Origin: Saprospiraceae bacterium | GTDB taxonomy: Bacteria > Bacteroidota > Bacteroidia > Chitinophagales > Saprospiraceae | DNA length: 64,000 nucleotides | Assembly (NCBI GenBank): GCA_029212405.1 | Contig: JARGNR010000019.1 | Span: forward strand, 1 to 64,000 | Reading direction: 5' to 3' | Shown here: piece after piece, positions 1 through 8,791 of the stretch | Position numbering within the stretch: the first letter of the stretch is position 1 | Layout: every line of letters begins with the position of its first letter | Notes under the pieces: model-generated | Databases searched by the model: none | Told to the model about the DNA's origin: nothing | The model's input: the letters and a program-made list of their open reading frames with translations, nothing else | Translations under genes and position numbers: made by a program

Positions 1-200
1 TTTTTAAGGCTTTCTCCTTAAATTCGAGGTAAGTATTTTAACCGAATTATTTCGCCGCGAATGGCGTTCATCCCGACGTTTACAGGCGGGACGAACCAAA
101 AGAACCCAAGGCTTTACCCAAATTTTAGGCTGGTTGGATCTAAAGAGAATTCACTTTTAAGATTACCTAACTCCTGAATCACCCTAAGTAAAACCAAATA
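1..200. other. Intergenic leader with a GC-rich patch
   Basis: No open frame with coding character is visible. Bases 48-100 are clearly richer in GC than the surroundings. They contain a short inverted repeat, TCCCG at about 72-76 and CGGGA at about 88-92, which could form a small hairpin. The patch may be a piece of a dispersed repeat or the tail of an upstream element cut by the window edge; this cannot be decided here. Confidence 0.3.
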
Positions 201-235
201 AAAATAGGCAGCGAATGATCAACTGCCTATTTTTT
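201..235 (-). terminator. Intrinsic terminator of the DNRLRE lipoprotein gene
   Basis: Bases 201-211 (AAAATAGGCAG) pair perfectly over 11 bases with 223-233 (CTGCCTATTTT) around an 11-base loop. Read on the minus strand the stem runs into a T-rich stretch, about 20 bases past the stop of the minus-strand gene ending at 255. The flanking A and T runs would also let it work in the plus direction. Confidence 0.8.
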
Positions 236-254
236 ATTCTCTTCTTAATTAGTA

Positions 255-944
255 TTATCGATTCTTATATTCAATAATTAATTCTGGGTGTAGGTCTTGG
301 TTATCATGATCACTTGATGCAAATATCATAGCTCTGTAATAATCTTCATTCTCCAACTTGTACATAAAGCCATGACTTTCGTCTGGATTTTTTACCATAT
401 CTTCTACTAAGTTTTTGACATCAATCTGGTAATCCTCATCCGGTTCATCACTTGCCTTTACATATATTTGGTTGTCACTGGAAATACTGGGTTGATTGTT
501 CCAATTTACGGTCTCCTCATTCCAAGAAGAGGTAATACGTGAAAGGATAGATCTATTGGAGCCATCTCTTTGACTATGTCCATAGGTAGAAGGTAATTCT
601 GCAGAAGTGGGATTGAAGTAAAGATTCATAGTTGCACTAACAATTTGAGCATTTTCTGGAATGGAAGACAAATCAAACTCGATTAGAGATCTTCTAATCC
701 CTCCATTATAATTGAAAGCATACCAAGTCCAACCCATCGCTTGAAAATCATTGCTATTAGGACTACCTTGATCTGGTCGCTCTGTCCAAATTACTGCATC
801 TTTTCCTTGTCTCGCATCTGGTTTTAGCGATAACAATTTAGTTTCCTCAATAGAATATTCTTCGTAAATTTCACTGCTCTCACAGGAGATGAATACGATA
901 TTACTTAAAAGAAAGGCAAAAAGAAATAATCGAAATTGATTCAT
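255..944 (-). CDS. DNRLRE-domain lipoprotein
   Basis: This 229-residue protein has an N-terminal hydrophobic stretch ending in a lipobox (F-I-S-C, Cys at about 21), so it should be a lipid-anchored envelope protein. The rest matches the DNRLRE / disaggregatase-related (CBM96-like) beta-sandwich family. It shows the typical order of landmarks: an arginine-led 'RRSLIEFDLSSIP' segment, a 'SATMNLYF' strand, a 'SSWNEETVNWNNQP' segment, and a C-terminal 'HPELIIEY' strand. Members of this family are usually accessory modules of secreted, often carbohydrate-active or adhesive, proteins. Here the module stands alone, so the ligand is unknown. The ATG at 944 directly precedes the signal sequence. A strong terminator lies just downstream, so it is probably a single-gene unit. 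The family assignment rests on motif recognition only. Confidence 0.75.
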   Translation of the reverse strand: MNQFRLFLFAFLLSNIVFISCESSEIYEEYSIEETKLLSLKPDARQGKDAVIWTERPDQGSPNSNDFQAMGWTWYAFNYNGGIRRSLIEFDLSSIPENAQIVSATMNLYFNPTSAELPSTYGHSQRDGSNRSILSRITSSWNEETVNWNNQPSISSDNQIYVKASDEPDEDYQIDVKNLVEDMVKNPDESHGFMYKLENEDYYRAMIFASSDHDNQDLHPELIIEYKNR

Positions 945-1419
945 AATTGATGTTTTAATTGATTTAATAAAGTGGTTTTGTGTGTCTTATAGGCAACGTA
1001 CAAGTATTTCTTAAAGTTACTCTTATTAATTTGTGTCTTTTACATATTAACCATTTTTTAAACTAAAAAGGTGAACTTTAACAGATTTCAATACCTAGAA
1101 TAAGTCATTAACTTTCTATTAAAAGTGTACTACGTAATACAGTTGGTTTTAAGTCTTAGTGTATCGTATCGCTATGTATTTCCTTCCCACCATATATAGT
1201 AACGAGCGTATTCATAAGAAAATTATGAATCTACTGAATTGGTGAACTCATACCGTATTCTAAATCGTGAGTTTGCATAACTGAATAACCATTCTAACCA
1301 TTTTTCTCTTTTTTAACATACCTCAACTTCGGAATGATAAAAGTATCCAATTACCATAAAACCTGCATTTCCGCTCAAAAACCCGTATATTACAAAGATC
1401 TAACCTACTACACCTAGCT
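945..1419. other. Intergenic region between divergent genes
   Basis: This 475-base AT-rich stretch separates the divergent genes starting at 944 (minus) and 1420 (plus), so it must hold both promoters. I could not identify a convincing -33/-7 pair for either. An imperfect 14-base palindrome around TACGTA lies at about 1127-1140, with one mismatched pair. No coding frame is apparent. Confidence 0.4.
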
Positions 1420-2757
1420 ATGAAACCTAAAACTTTGGTAATAGCTGTCACTTTTTTCCTTGTTGCCAATTGCACAATAGCCCACTGTTTTTCTTCTATG
1501 ATATTCTATGACTTGGAGCATTCTTCACAGCAAGATCAACTCACTGAAAAAGAAAAAGAAAACAAAAAACGCAATCAAGAGGCGATTGACGAACTCAATG
1601 CATTTATCAAAAATCTTGAAAAAGATAATAAAACAGATAAGGCAGAAGCGCTTAAAGCAATGCGTGACCATATCAAGAAAAATCGTACAAAAGATCCAGG
1701 TACAGTTATAGACGAAGCCGCAGATGAAGGAAAAAAAACCGCCAATCTAAAAGACAACAAAAAAGAAATAAGAGAATATGTTGATACCATTCATTCTACG
1801 GTCATTAAAAAAATATTCAACTTAATTATTTCAGCAAGGGGAACCGGAAGGACGACTGGCCACATTGCCGACTTATCCGTCACCAATAATAGTGATCAAT
1901 TCGTTTCACTCACCCCTCAGCTGCTCTATATACCTGGACGTGATAAATACCAGGGATACATCATTTATATTCCTGAACCTATTACAGTAGCCCCCGGTAC
2001 GTCCACAACCCTCCCAATCCCTGGATATTGTGCCAATCCACATGTACCTCCAGTACCTTTAAATGAGCCAATGCCCTCGCCAAGTGAATGGATTCCTATC
2101 CAAATAATCCCAAGTGGTGGATTTGAAATAGATGGACATCCTCCTACGGTTCCAGAACCAATGAATCCACCTGGAGGAAGTACTGGTCCTCCTCAACATA
2201 CTACACCTATTCGTATTTCCGATCAAGTACCTGTTCCCGGCTATGATCCAAGTATGACAAATACAGTCCAAGCTTCTCCTGGATATTCGGAGGACAAAGG
2301 TTCGGATTCAGATATTAAGGTTACCTATCCAGGTACTCAAGTAGAGATTGAGGGTTCCATTGATCCGGATATAGATCCAACTATATTTGGACAACTTGCC
2401 GCAACTGGACTAACAGCAATTATTGATAACGTAGATACCATTCAAAATAGCGGTATCTATATTACTCCTTTTTCAAATGATAAGGAGAAAGAGAAAGAAA
2501 CCATCATTCAGCAAACGTTTTGGATTTATGTAGCCGTCATTTTGGGGAAAGACTATGACAAAGAAGATTTTGCCAATAATGTGTACAAGCAATTTGAAAA
2601 TGCGACAGGAAAAACGGTAACCTCGCTTCCGCCCGAGCAAAAAGAACAAGTAGATGGAGGAGTAGATGACTTTTGGACCGTTTATACCGCTGTAGGGATT
2701 GAGGCCAAAGTATTTAGTCAGGAAGAAAGTCCAACGATTCACAATTCAAAACGCTAA
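1420..2757 (+). CDS. Secreted proline-rich protein of unknown function
   Basis: I do not recognise this 445-residue protein as a named family. Residues 1-23 form a signal peptide. Residues about 35-125 are highly charged and Lys/Glu-rich, and look helical or coiled-coil. Residues about 137-205 look like a small beta-rich domain that contains a 'GYCANPHVPPVP' segment, a Cys-plus-Pro pattern I associate with uncharacterised exported Bacteroidota proteins. A Pro/Gly-rich linker (about 205-290) follows, and a less biased C-terminal region (about 300-440) ends without an obvious sorting signal. It lies 79 bases upstream of the SprB-repeat gene on the same strand, so co-expression and a shared envelope role are plausible. 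Function unknown. Confidence 0.6.
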   Translation: MKPKTLVIAVTFFLVANCTIAHCFSSMIFYDLEHSSQQDQLTEKEKENKKRNQEAIDELNAFIKNLEKDNKTDKAEALKAMRDHIKKNRTKDPGTVIDEAADEGKKTANLKDNKKEIREYVDTIHSTVIKKIFNLIISARGTGRTTGHIADLSVTNNSDQFVSLTPQLLYIPGRDKYQGYIIYIPEPITVAPGTSTTLPIPGYCANPHVPPVPLNEPMPSPSEWIPIQIIPSGGFEIDGHPPTVPEPMNPPGGSTGPPQHTTPIRISDQVPVPGYDPSMTNTVQASPGYSEDKGSDSDIKVTYPGTQVEIEGSIDPDIDPTIFGQLAATGLTAIIDNVDTIQNSGIYITPFSNDKEKEKETIIQQTFWIYVAVILGKDYDKEDFANNVYKQFENATGKTVTSLPPEQKEQVDGGVDDFWTVYTAVGIEAKVFSQEESPTIHNSKR

Positions 2758-2836
2758 AACAATAAAATAAAATGGGCAGCAGACCATCCTTATTATTGGA
2801 AAACTTGCTCGAATTAAATGCTCTAATCATTTGCTT

Positions 2837-5800
2837 ATGTTGGATAGCAAATACATAATCGTACTCCTCTTTTCTATTGGCTGTTTGGCTTGTGGTCTAT
2901 CACAGGAAATATCCATACACCCTGTACCCAAAATAGATTCTGTATGGTATTCCGATGTTACTGAAGAATCCAAGCCCAAACCTATGTCATGCCAGGAAAA
3001 TAGCATTGGATATTTTAGGTTAAAATATACCTCAGAAATTATCATTGACGACTTTAAAAAAGATACGGTTAAAACAGATAAAGAAGATTGGGTTGAAGAA
3101 GATGAAAAAGATTTTGATTCTAAATATAACGAAGAAAACAAAGAAGAATTAGACGCATTAGATGAAGATTTTATTGAAGCAGATGTATCTATCGATTCTC
3201 AAGCAAAAGAAGAAATTGATCGATACATAGATGTCAATTGGAATGGATATACATACAATATATGTAAGCCAGATTGTAAATCTTCTATTCAACAGTGTTA
3301 CATCTATCAAGAAATCACACATTTAAAAGAGTATACAAAAACATATAAATACCGCACATCCTATTCCTGGCTAGAAGAAAAAGAGGACGGAGAAAATGAA
3401 GTTGAAATAGATTTTGACCTGGTCATAGCTTATGAGGTATTGATCTACTTCTATGTTACCTGCAGTTGCGATGATATCCCAGATTTATTATCTGCTACAC
3501 CCACCAAATTATTGAATGAAAACAATCCTTGGGTACATATTGATCTCACATCAGAAAAGATGAAGCCCGGTTATCCGTTTGTTTCATCATCCAAGCCTTT
3601 TCCATTTTTGCCCGTTTTAGGTGGAGCTATTGGTACTGGAGCTTTGATTTATATTGCAACCAAAGATGAAGACCCTGCTTCCTGTGGCTCCATTTCTCAA
3701 TTTAATGTCAACGATTCTACTTGTGGCCTTGAAAATGGAAACATTTCAATAGAAGTCACTCCTCCCTCTAATTATACCTATAGTTGGAGCACTGGTCAAA
3801 CAAGTCTATCTTTAGAAAATCAATCTGCTGGATTATATACTGTCACTGTTACTAAGCCCGAAACAAATTGTCTTATCTCTCAAACGTTTGTGATTAGAGA
3901 CAAAAATCTGGAGTTAGAATCTACCGCGGTAGTAACTTCTGAAGCGGCATGTGGAGAAAGTAATGCAACGGCTAATATAGTGAACCCACAAGCTGATGTA
4001 ACCTATGCTTGGTCGGATGGTAGTACGGGCAGCACTATCAGCGGTTTAGCTGCAGGTCCCTACTCTGTTACTGCAACCTTAGGGTCAACCTGTGAAAAAA
4101 TAATTGAATTCAATGTACCAGAAAAAAGTGGCGATTTCACTATTATTCCTGCTATAAAACGACCCACTTGTGGAAAAGAAGATGGAAATATAAAGCTATC
4201 CATAACCCCACAAAGTGAATATACTTATCAATGGTCGACGGGTGAATCTAGTTCAGAAATATCGTCACTTCCTGCTGGAGAATATATAGCAACCGTTACC
4301 AATTTAGCCACCAGTTGTAGTAATAGCATTACACTCACTATAGAAGATTTGCCAGCGGATTTCACTTTGACATTTACTACTGTTGAAGCAAGTTGTGGCA
4401 ATTCCGATGGTAGTTCAAGTGTACTGGTTCAGCCAGAGGATGCATATAGCTATCAATGGTCTACTGGAGAAAATACAAATTCCTTGATTGAATCACCTGC
4501 GGGTGATTACCAAATAACCGTGACCTTAATAGATTCTGACTGTAGTGTAACAGGTAGTGTTACGATCAATGAAAGTGCATTGCCTGTTACTTTTAATTTT
4601 AACAATTCCGACGCAAACTGTGGATTGCAAGATGGGGAAATTTCTGTAGAAATTGAACCCCAGGGGATGTATTCCTATATCTGGTCTAATGGTCAAGAAG
4701 TACAAAACTTGACAGCTGTTTCCGCTGGAGAATATACGGTTACCATTACGGATGAAAATGGGTGTACTGCAAGTGCATCTACCTCGGTTGAAGATGTACC
4801 GATCATATATATTGAAGATATTGAGTCAATACCTGGTGATTGTATCAACGGCGGCGATATTTCGATCACACTTGCCACGCCAGGTGAGGGTCCCATTGTA
4901 CTATCAATTGATGGTCCGAACGGTCAGGACATGGTTTCTCTTTCTGCTGGCACACATAATTTGTCAACATTTCTATCCATTCCCCCAGGAAACTATTCCA
5001 TTGAAGTATACGATCAAACTGCAGGTCAATCGTGCAATCATGAAACAAATATAGTGGTAGAAGACACCACTCCTGAGATTATGGCTATTGACGATGGTTA
5101 TGAAGTTGAATCGGGAGAAACGATCGTTGGCAATGTCTTAGATAACGACGAAGGGTTGACAATAATGGTTCAATCTTTTTTTGATCTGTTTGGTGGAACA
5201 GCGACTGTGAGCTCAGACGGAACATTCCAATTCAGCCCTGATGGTGACTTTCAAGGAGAAGCTTCATTTAACTACATTATTGAAGATGGATGCGGCAATT
5301 TAGACACTGCTTTCGTCAGTATTGAAGTAAAATCCGATGATTGTGATTTTTTAGTAGAGTTTGAAATCATTGCGGCCCATTGTGGCCTAGAGGATGGACA
5401 TGCCTTTGCCTTTGTAGAACCCTCAGGCAATTATAGTTATCAGTGGAGTGATGGAACCACTGGCTCTGAATTGGGATTTGTCTCATCTGGTACGTATGGA
5501 TTGACTGTCACAAATACTGATTTGAGTTGTGAACTCATCGTTGAGGTGATCATCCCAGAAAAAGGTGTGAGTTATGTGAGCAATGTGATTGTCTTTGAAT
5601 CCTCTTGTTCTGCCAGCGGCGAAATTCACTTCCAACTCGGCAATACCCCTGGTCCATTTCTGGTTACGGTCTCTCATCCAAATGGGATAGAAGCATTTGT
5701 CGTACCAGCAGGTACCGTATTATTATCTGATTATATTCCAATTTTTCCAGGAGACTATACCATTAGTGTTTACGACTCCAACGCTGGACCCGAATGCACG

Positions 5801-6499
5801 GAAACATTTTCAGTAATTGTGGAAGAGTCAATAGGATTAATTATTGCTGTACTAGAGATCATACCTCCTTCATCTCCGACTGCTTCGGATGGTGCTGTTG
5901 TAATTGAAATAACCAACCCCAGTACCGGGCCTTACACCATTTGGGTGAATGAAGAACAATGGGATATTACCACAGAATTAGAATTTATAATCAGTGAACT
6001 GGGCGTAGGAGAATATTCAATTTTTATTACGGACATTTTCGGGTGTACGTCAAATGTGGTCTTTATTTTTGTTCCTCCTCCCACACCTCAACCATTAAAT
6101 TTTGGATTTGGTCAAAATCCAAACCTCATTGCCACAAAAGAAAATAGAACCGTCTCTTCATTTGTTCAACCCGCATTTTTTGTAGAATTGGCCAAAGAAG
6201 TACACTTTTTTGGATTACATACTACTTCCTCTTACCAATATATTCGAGCATTTAATAACAACCAACATGTCGTCTCTACACTTTTCGATCTAACTCACTT
6301 CCAACTTGGAAACAAAAACTTTACGATCCAAAGTGGGGGTATATGGAGTTCTTCATTTAAAGATAATATGGATGTATTCGGAATCATTCAACTTAAAGGA
6401 GACTTGCGTCGGCTTGGTCGTTTACGAGGTGAAATTACTGTACAGTACATAAGACTAAACCAAAACCCTTTTAGTTTGGGTTTTAAGGTGCATTATTAA
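2837..6499 (+). CDS. SprB-repeat surface protein with cadherin-like domain
   Basis: This 1220-residue exported protein probably starts at the ATG at 2837; an in-frame TTG six bases upstream is less likely. After a signal peptide come a very acidic segment (about 75-125), a Cys-containing domain, and a hydrophobic Gly-rich stretch near 255-275. From about residue 290 there are five successive SprB-type repeats, each with a 'CG..(D/N)G' opening, a 'Y(S/T)(Y/W)(Q/S)WS(T/D)G' core and an 'AG.Y.(V/I)TVT' end. A divergent repeat, a cadherin-like or Big-type domain (about 752-833), another canonical repeat and two more variants follow. SprB repeats are known from gliding and surface adhesins of Bacteroidota. 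The last 130 residues look like amphipathic beta strands ending in an aromatic residue, as in outer-membrane barrels, and no typical type IX secretion C-terminal domain is obvious. Role inferred: adhesion or surface structure. Confidence 0.75.
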   Translation: MLDSKYIIVLLFSIGCLACGLSQEISIHPVPKIDSVWYSDVTEESKPKPMSCQENSIGYFRLKYTSEIIIDDFKKDTVKTDKEDWVEEDEKDFDSKYNEENKEELDALDEDFIEADVSIDSQAKEEIDRYIDVNWNGYTYNICKPDCKSSIQQCYIYQEITHLKEYTKTYKYRTSYSWLEEKEDGENEVEIDFDLVIAYEVLIYFYVTCSCDDIPDLLSATPTKLLNENNPWVHIDLTSEKMKPGYPFVSSSKPFPFLPVLGGAIGTGALIYIATKDEDPASCGSISQFNVNDSTCGLENGNISIEVTPPSNYTYSWSTGQTSLSLENQSAGLYTVTVTKPETNCLISQTFVIRDKNLELESTAVVTSEAACGESNATANIVNPQADVTYAWSDGSTGSTISGLAAGPYSVTATLGSTCEKIIEFNVPEKSGDFTIIPAIKRPTCGKEDGNIKLSITPQSEYTYQWSTGESSSEISSLPAGEYIATVTNLATSCSNSITLTIEDLPADFTLTFTTVEASCGNSDGSSSVLVQPEDAYSYQWSTGENTNSLIESPAGDYQITVTLIDSDCSVTGSVTINESALPVTFNFNNSDANCGLQDGEISVEIEPQGMYSYIWSNGQEVQNLTAVSAGEYTVTITDENGCTASASTSVEDVPIIYIEDIESIPGDCINGGDISITLATPGEGPIVLSIDGPNGQDMVSLSAGTHNLSTFLSIPPGNYSIEVYDQTAGQSCNHETNIVVEDTTPEIMAIDDGYEVESGETIVGNVLDNDEGLTIMVQSFFDLFGGTATVSSDGTFQFSPDGDFQGEASFNYIIEDGCGNLDTAFVSIEVKSDDCDFLVEFEIIAAHCGLEDGHAFAFVEPSGNYSYQWSDGTTGSELGFVSSGTYGLTVTNTDLSCELIVEVIIPEKGVSYVSNVIVFESSCSASGEIHFQLGNTPGPFLVTVSHPNGIEAFVVPAGTVLLSDYIPIFPGDYTISVYDSNAGPECTETFSVIVEESIGLIIAVLEIIPPSSPTASDGAVVIEITNPSTGPYTIWVNEEQWDITTELEFIISELGVGEYSIFITDIFGCTSNVVFIFVPPPTPQPLNFGFGQNPNLIATKENRTVSSFVQPAFFVELAKEVHFFGLHTTSSYQYIRAFNNNQHVVSTLFDLTHFQLGNKNFTIQSGGIWSSSFKDNMDVFGIIQLKGDLRRLGRLRGEITVQYIRLNQNPFSLGFKVHY
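3700..4800 (+). repeat. Five tandem SprB-type protein repeats
   Basis: Within the gene at 2837 this stretch encodes five consecutive repeats of roughly 70-75 codons. Each begins with Cys-Gly followed by an acidic (D/N)G, and continues to a WS(T/D/N)G core and a Ser/Ala-x-Gly-x-Tyr turn. The nucleotide sequences of the units have diverged, so this is an old protein-level repeat and not a recent DNA duplication. A sixth canonical unit sits apart at about 5340-5560, after the cadherin-like domain. Confidence 0.8.
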
Positions 6500-6514
6500 G
6501 AGATTTAATCGACT

Positions 6515-7264
6515 TTAAAATACTTCTTCATTGGTTTCAAGATGGCGTTTTGCAATATTTATGTGTACTCCAAAATTATATTCTACTTTCCGAAAATCAA
6601 TAGGTGCAAAATTTATTTGCCGTGCTCTAGCAATTTGAAACTGAAATTTAGCAAATTTCCATCCCACTCGAAATGTAACAGAGGGCTCGACAAAAGAATA
6701 AGTACTTTGATCTATTTTACTTAAGTCTTCTCCAAAGGTATTACTTCCATTAAAAACATATTCAGAATCATCTACATTATAAAACCGAAGATTAACAAAT
6801 CGCAATGCAAAAGCCAATTCCACTACCTCATTGGATATCCCAAAACTTGGCTGTAGAAAATACCGTGAATACTCTGTAGAAAACTTGTCCATGGTCATTC
6901 CGTTTCTATTGTCAAAAGCAATTTTACCCATACCTCCACCACCATATATTTCAAAAACGCCCATATCTCCAATTCTCTGGAAATGACCAATACCTGCTTC
7001 AATAAAATATTTTTTTGCCGATCGATCTTCTGTTAATTCGGTCCAACTATCCTTTCTGGGAATATGTCCATTCAACATCACGCCTAAGCCATCAATCAGT
7101 CCATACGATGCTTGAAAATTACTTAAGGTAACCGTTGCCTGTGCTTCCTTTTTCTCTTTCATGAGAGGTACATTATGCATATTGGGTGTATACATCGTCC
7201 GACTACAACTTTGGCAGAGTATAATTGCAAATACACACCAAATAAAGTTTATATTATTCTTCAT
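6515..7264 (-). CDS. Outer-membrane beta-barrel-like lipoprotein
   Basis: This 249-residue protein has a short signal sequence ending in L-C-Q-S-C, a plausible SPase II lipobox with the modified Cys at about 20. The segment after it ('YTPNMHNVPLMKEKKEAQ') is typical of a family of small Bacteroidota envelope lipoproteins in which a Pro-Leu motif precedes a barrel-like domain. The remainder alternates hydrophobic and polar residues with Gly/Tyr/Phe-rich strands, as expected for an eight-strand-like barrel. It converges with the SprB-repeat gene, leaving only 15 bases between the stops. Substrate or partner is unknown; a structural or porin-like envelope role is inferred. Confidence 0.65.
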   Translation of the reverse strand: MKNNINFIWCVFAIILCQSCSRTMYTPNMHNVPLMKEKKEAQATVTLSNFQASYGLIDGLGVMLNGHIPRKDSWTELTEDRSAKKYFIEAGIGHFQRIGDMGVFEIYGGGGMGKIAFDNRNGMTMDKFSTEYSRYFLQPSFGISNEVVELAFALRFVNLRFYNVDDSEYVFNGSNTFGEDLSKIDQSTYSFVEPSVTFRVGWKFAKFQFQIARARQINFAPIDFRKVEYNFGVHINIAKRHLETNEEVF

Positions 7265-8005
7265 GTTACTTCTAATTTAAACAATATTTATAAACGAATT
7301 TAAAAGAACCCTTTAGATTCAATTAGATGATATTTCTTTCAAATAATCATTATCCCCTTTCAGAAATTCTTTGGTTGATTTATCAATGATTACTCCACTT
7401 GTTTCTTCTGTGCATTTGAAATGCTAAGAAAGAAGGTGTCACTAAGATTATTAGTATTACTCTAAAAATGTGTCTTGAACATAATATGTGCTTTTAATCC
7501 ATTTATGTTATAAATGTAGGGGTTCCCCAACATTTGACACCCTGATAAATGTAACATATTGATGTTAAAATGTAACACTATTCATTGATATAGGTTTCTT
7601 TATCAGTTTTTGTCTTACTAATTTTTACGCCCAATTTCCCGATATTTTATGTGAATACACAATCAAAACCTAAACCACTTGACTTGGTACTTACTGATAG
7701 TGAAATAGCTTGGAGTGTCGGAATTCAAGATGCATACTAGTAGAGTTAAAATTTTAAGAAAGAGTTCGAGATGACTTCCCGTCAATTTCGAAAAGTTAAA
7801 TTGTGAACAAGTCCAGCTCTTTTTGGATTATAATTTGTAAAGTCATAAAAATGGTATCTTTCTTGCTTTATAAACTTGTTCTATCAAGAATAAAATTATG
7901 GCGTATGATAAGATGAAAAAAGACTTATCATTGGCGAAGCCATAAATAAATGATAGTATTACAAACTCAAATAAACTTTGAATCTAACCTTCCAAGACAA
8001 GACTA
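7265..8005. other. Long intergenic region upstream of the polysaccharide cluster
   Basis: This 741-base AT-rich stretch has no coding frame I can support. It must hold the promoter of the lipoprotein gene (minus) and that of the exporter genes starting at 8006 (plus). Two exact copies of the decamer AAATGTAACA occur at 7547-7556 and 7568-7577, start-to-start 21 bases apart, which would put them on the same face of the helix. A small GGGG-TT-CCCC hairpin lies at 7519-7528. It may carry regulatory sites or decayed sequence. Confidence 0.4.
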
Positions 8006-8791
8006 ATGTTACAAAATTTAATAGACCGTCTGCCCGAAAATAATCGCCTGGAGCGAATATGGTTAATGGCAAAATTTGACTTTGTTACACGATATTATGG
8101 ATCGTTCTTAGGTCTGTTTTGGGCATTGCTGAAACCCTTGTTTCAGTTGTTGATCTTTTTTGTAATTTTTACTGTGGTTTTTAATAATAAAACTGAAAAC
8201 TTTTTGCTCTTTTTATTTCTTGGAATTATAATTTTTCAATTTTTTTCTGAATCTACTATGGTGTCCATGAAAATATTTAAAACTAAGAGATATCTTTTAG
8301 AGAATATTCAAATTAATAAATTGGATATTTTCTATTCAGCAATAGCCACTACCCTTTTAGGATTCACATTCAATTTTGTAGCTTTTGCTGTAGTAAATCT
8401 AGTCCTAGTAGACTCCTTTTCATGGTCAATACTATGGTTCCCCATTGTTATGATGAACCTATTGATTTTGATACTCGCTACACAATTGATTTTTGCCACC
8501 ATAAGTATTTATTTAAAGGATATTGACAATATTTGGTTTGTCGTAAACACCATGTTATTTTGGGGCACAGGAATCTTTTTTGACTTAACTACAATGGCAG
8601 GAAAAACAGTGTTGATAAAATTTTTTAATCCACTTGCAGGTATATTGATGAATGCTAGAGCAATATTAATATATGCTCAACCCATTGATACTTTCTTACT
8701 TTTCGTTAACCTATCTACCGCTATTGTCCTCTTGTTAATCGGGCTATGGATTTTTAAGAAATATAGTGCAAAAGCCCTTGAAAAAATATAA
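8006..8791 (+). CDS. ABC-2 type polysaccharide exporter, membrane subunit (Wzm/TagG-like)
   Basis: This 261-residue integral membrane protein has about six hydrophobic segments and the layout of ABC-2 transporters that export O-antigen or teichoic acid. An amphipathic N-terminal segment ('RLERIWLMAKFDFVTRYYGSFLG') is followed by the characteristic 'LGLFWALLKPLFQLLIFF' first membrane span. Length is close to the usual 255-270 residues. Its stop abuts the ATG of the ATPase gene, so the two are translated together and should form one transporter. It is expected to move a lipid-linked glycan across the inner membrane. It opens the large glycosyltransferase cluster, which supports this reading. 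Confidence 0.85.
   Translation: MLQNLIDRLPENNRLERIWLMAKFDFVTRYYGSFLGLFWALLKPLFQLLIFFVIFTVVFNNKTENFLLFLFLGIIIFQFFSESTMVSMKIFKTKRYLLENIQINKLDIFYSAIATTLLGFTFNFVAFAVVNLVLVDSFSWSILWFPIVMMNLLILILATQLIFATISIYLKDIDNIWFVVNTMLFWGTGIFFDLTTMAGKTVLIKFFNPLAGILMNARAILIYAQPIDTFLLFVNLSTAIVLLLIGLWIFKKYSAKALEKI

Noticed and set aside
7519-7528. GGGG-TT-CCCC hairpin as a terminator
   Set aside because: The loop is too small and no T-run follows on either strand.
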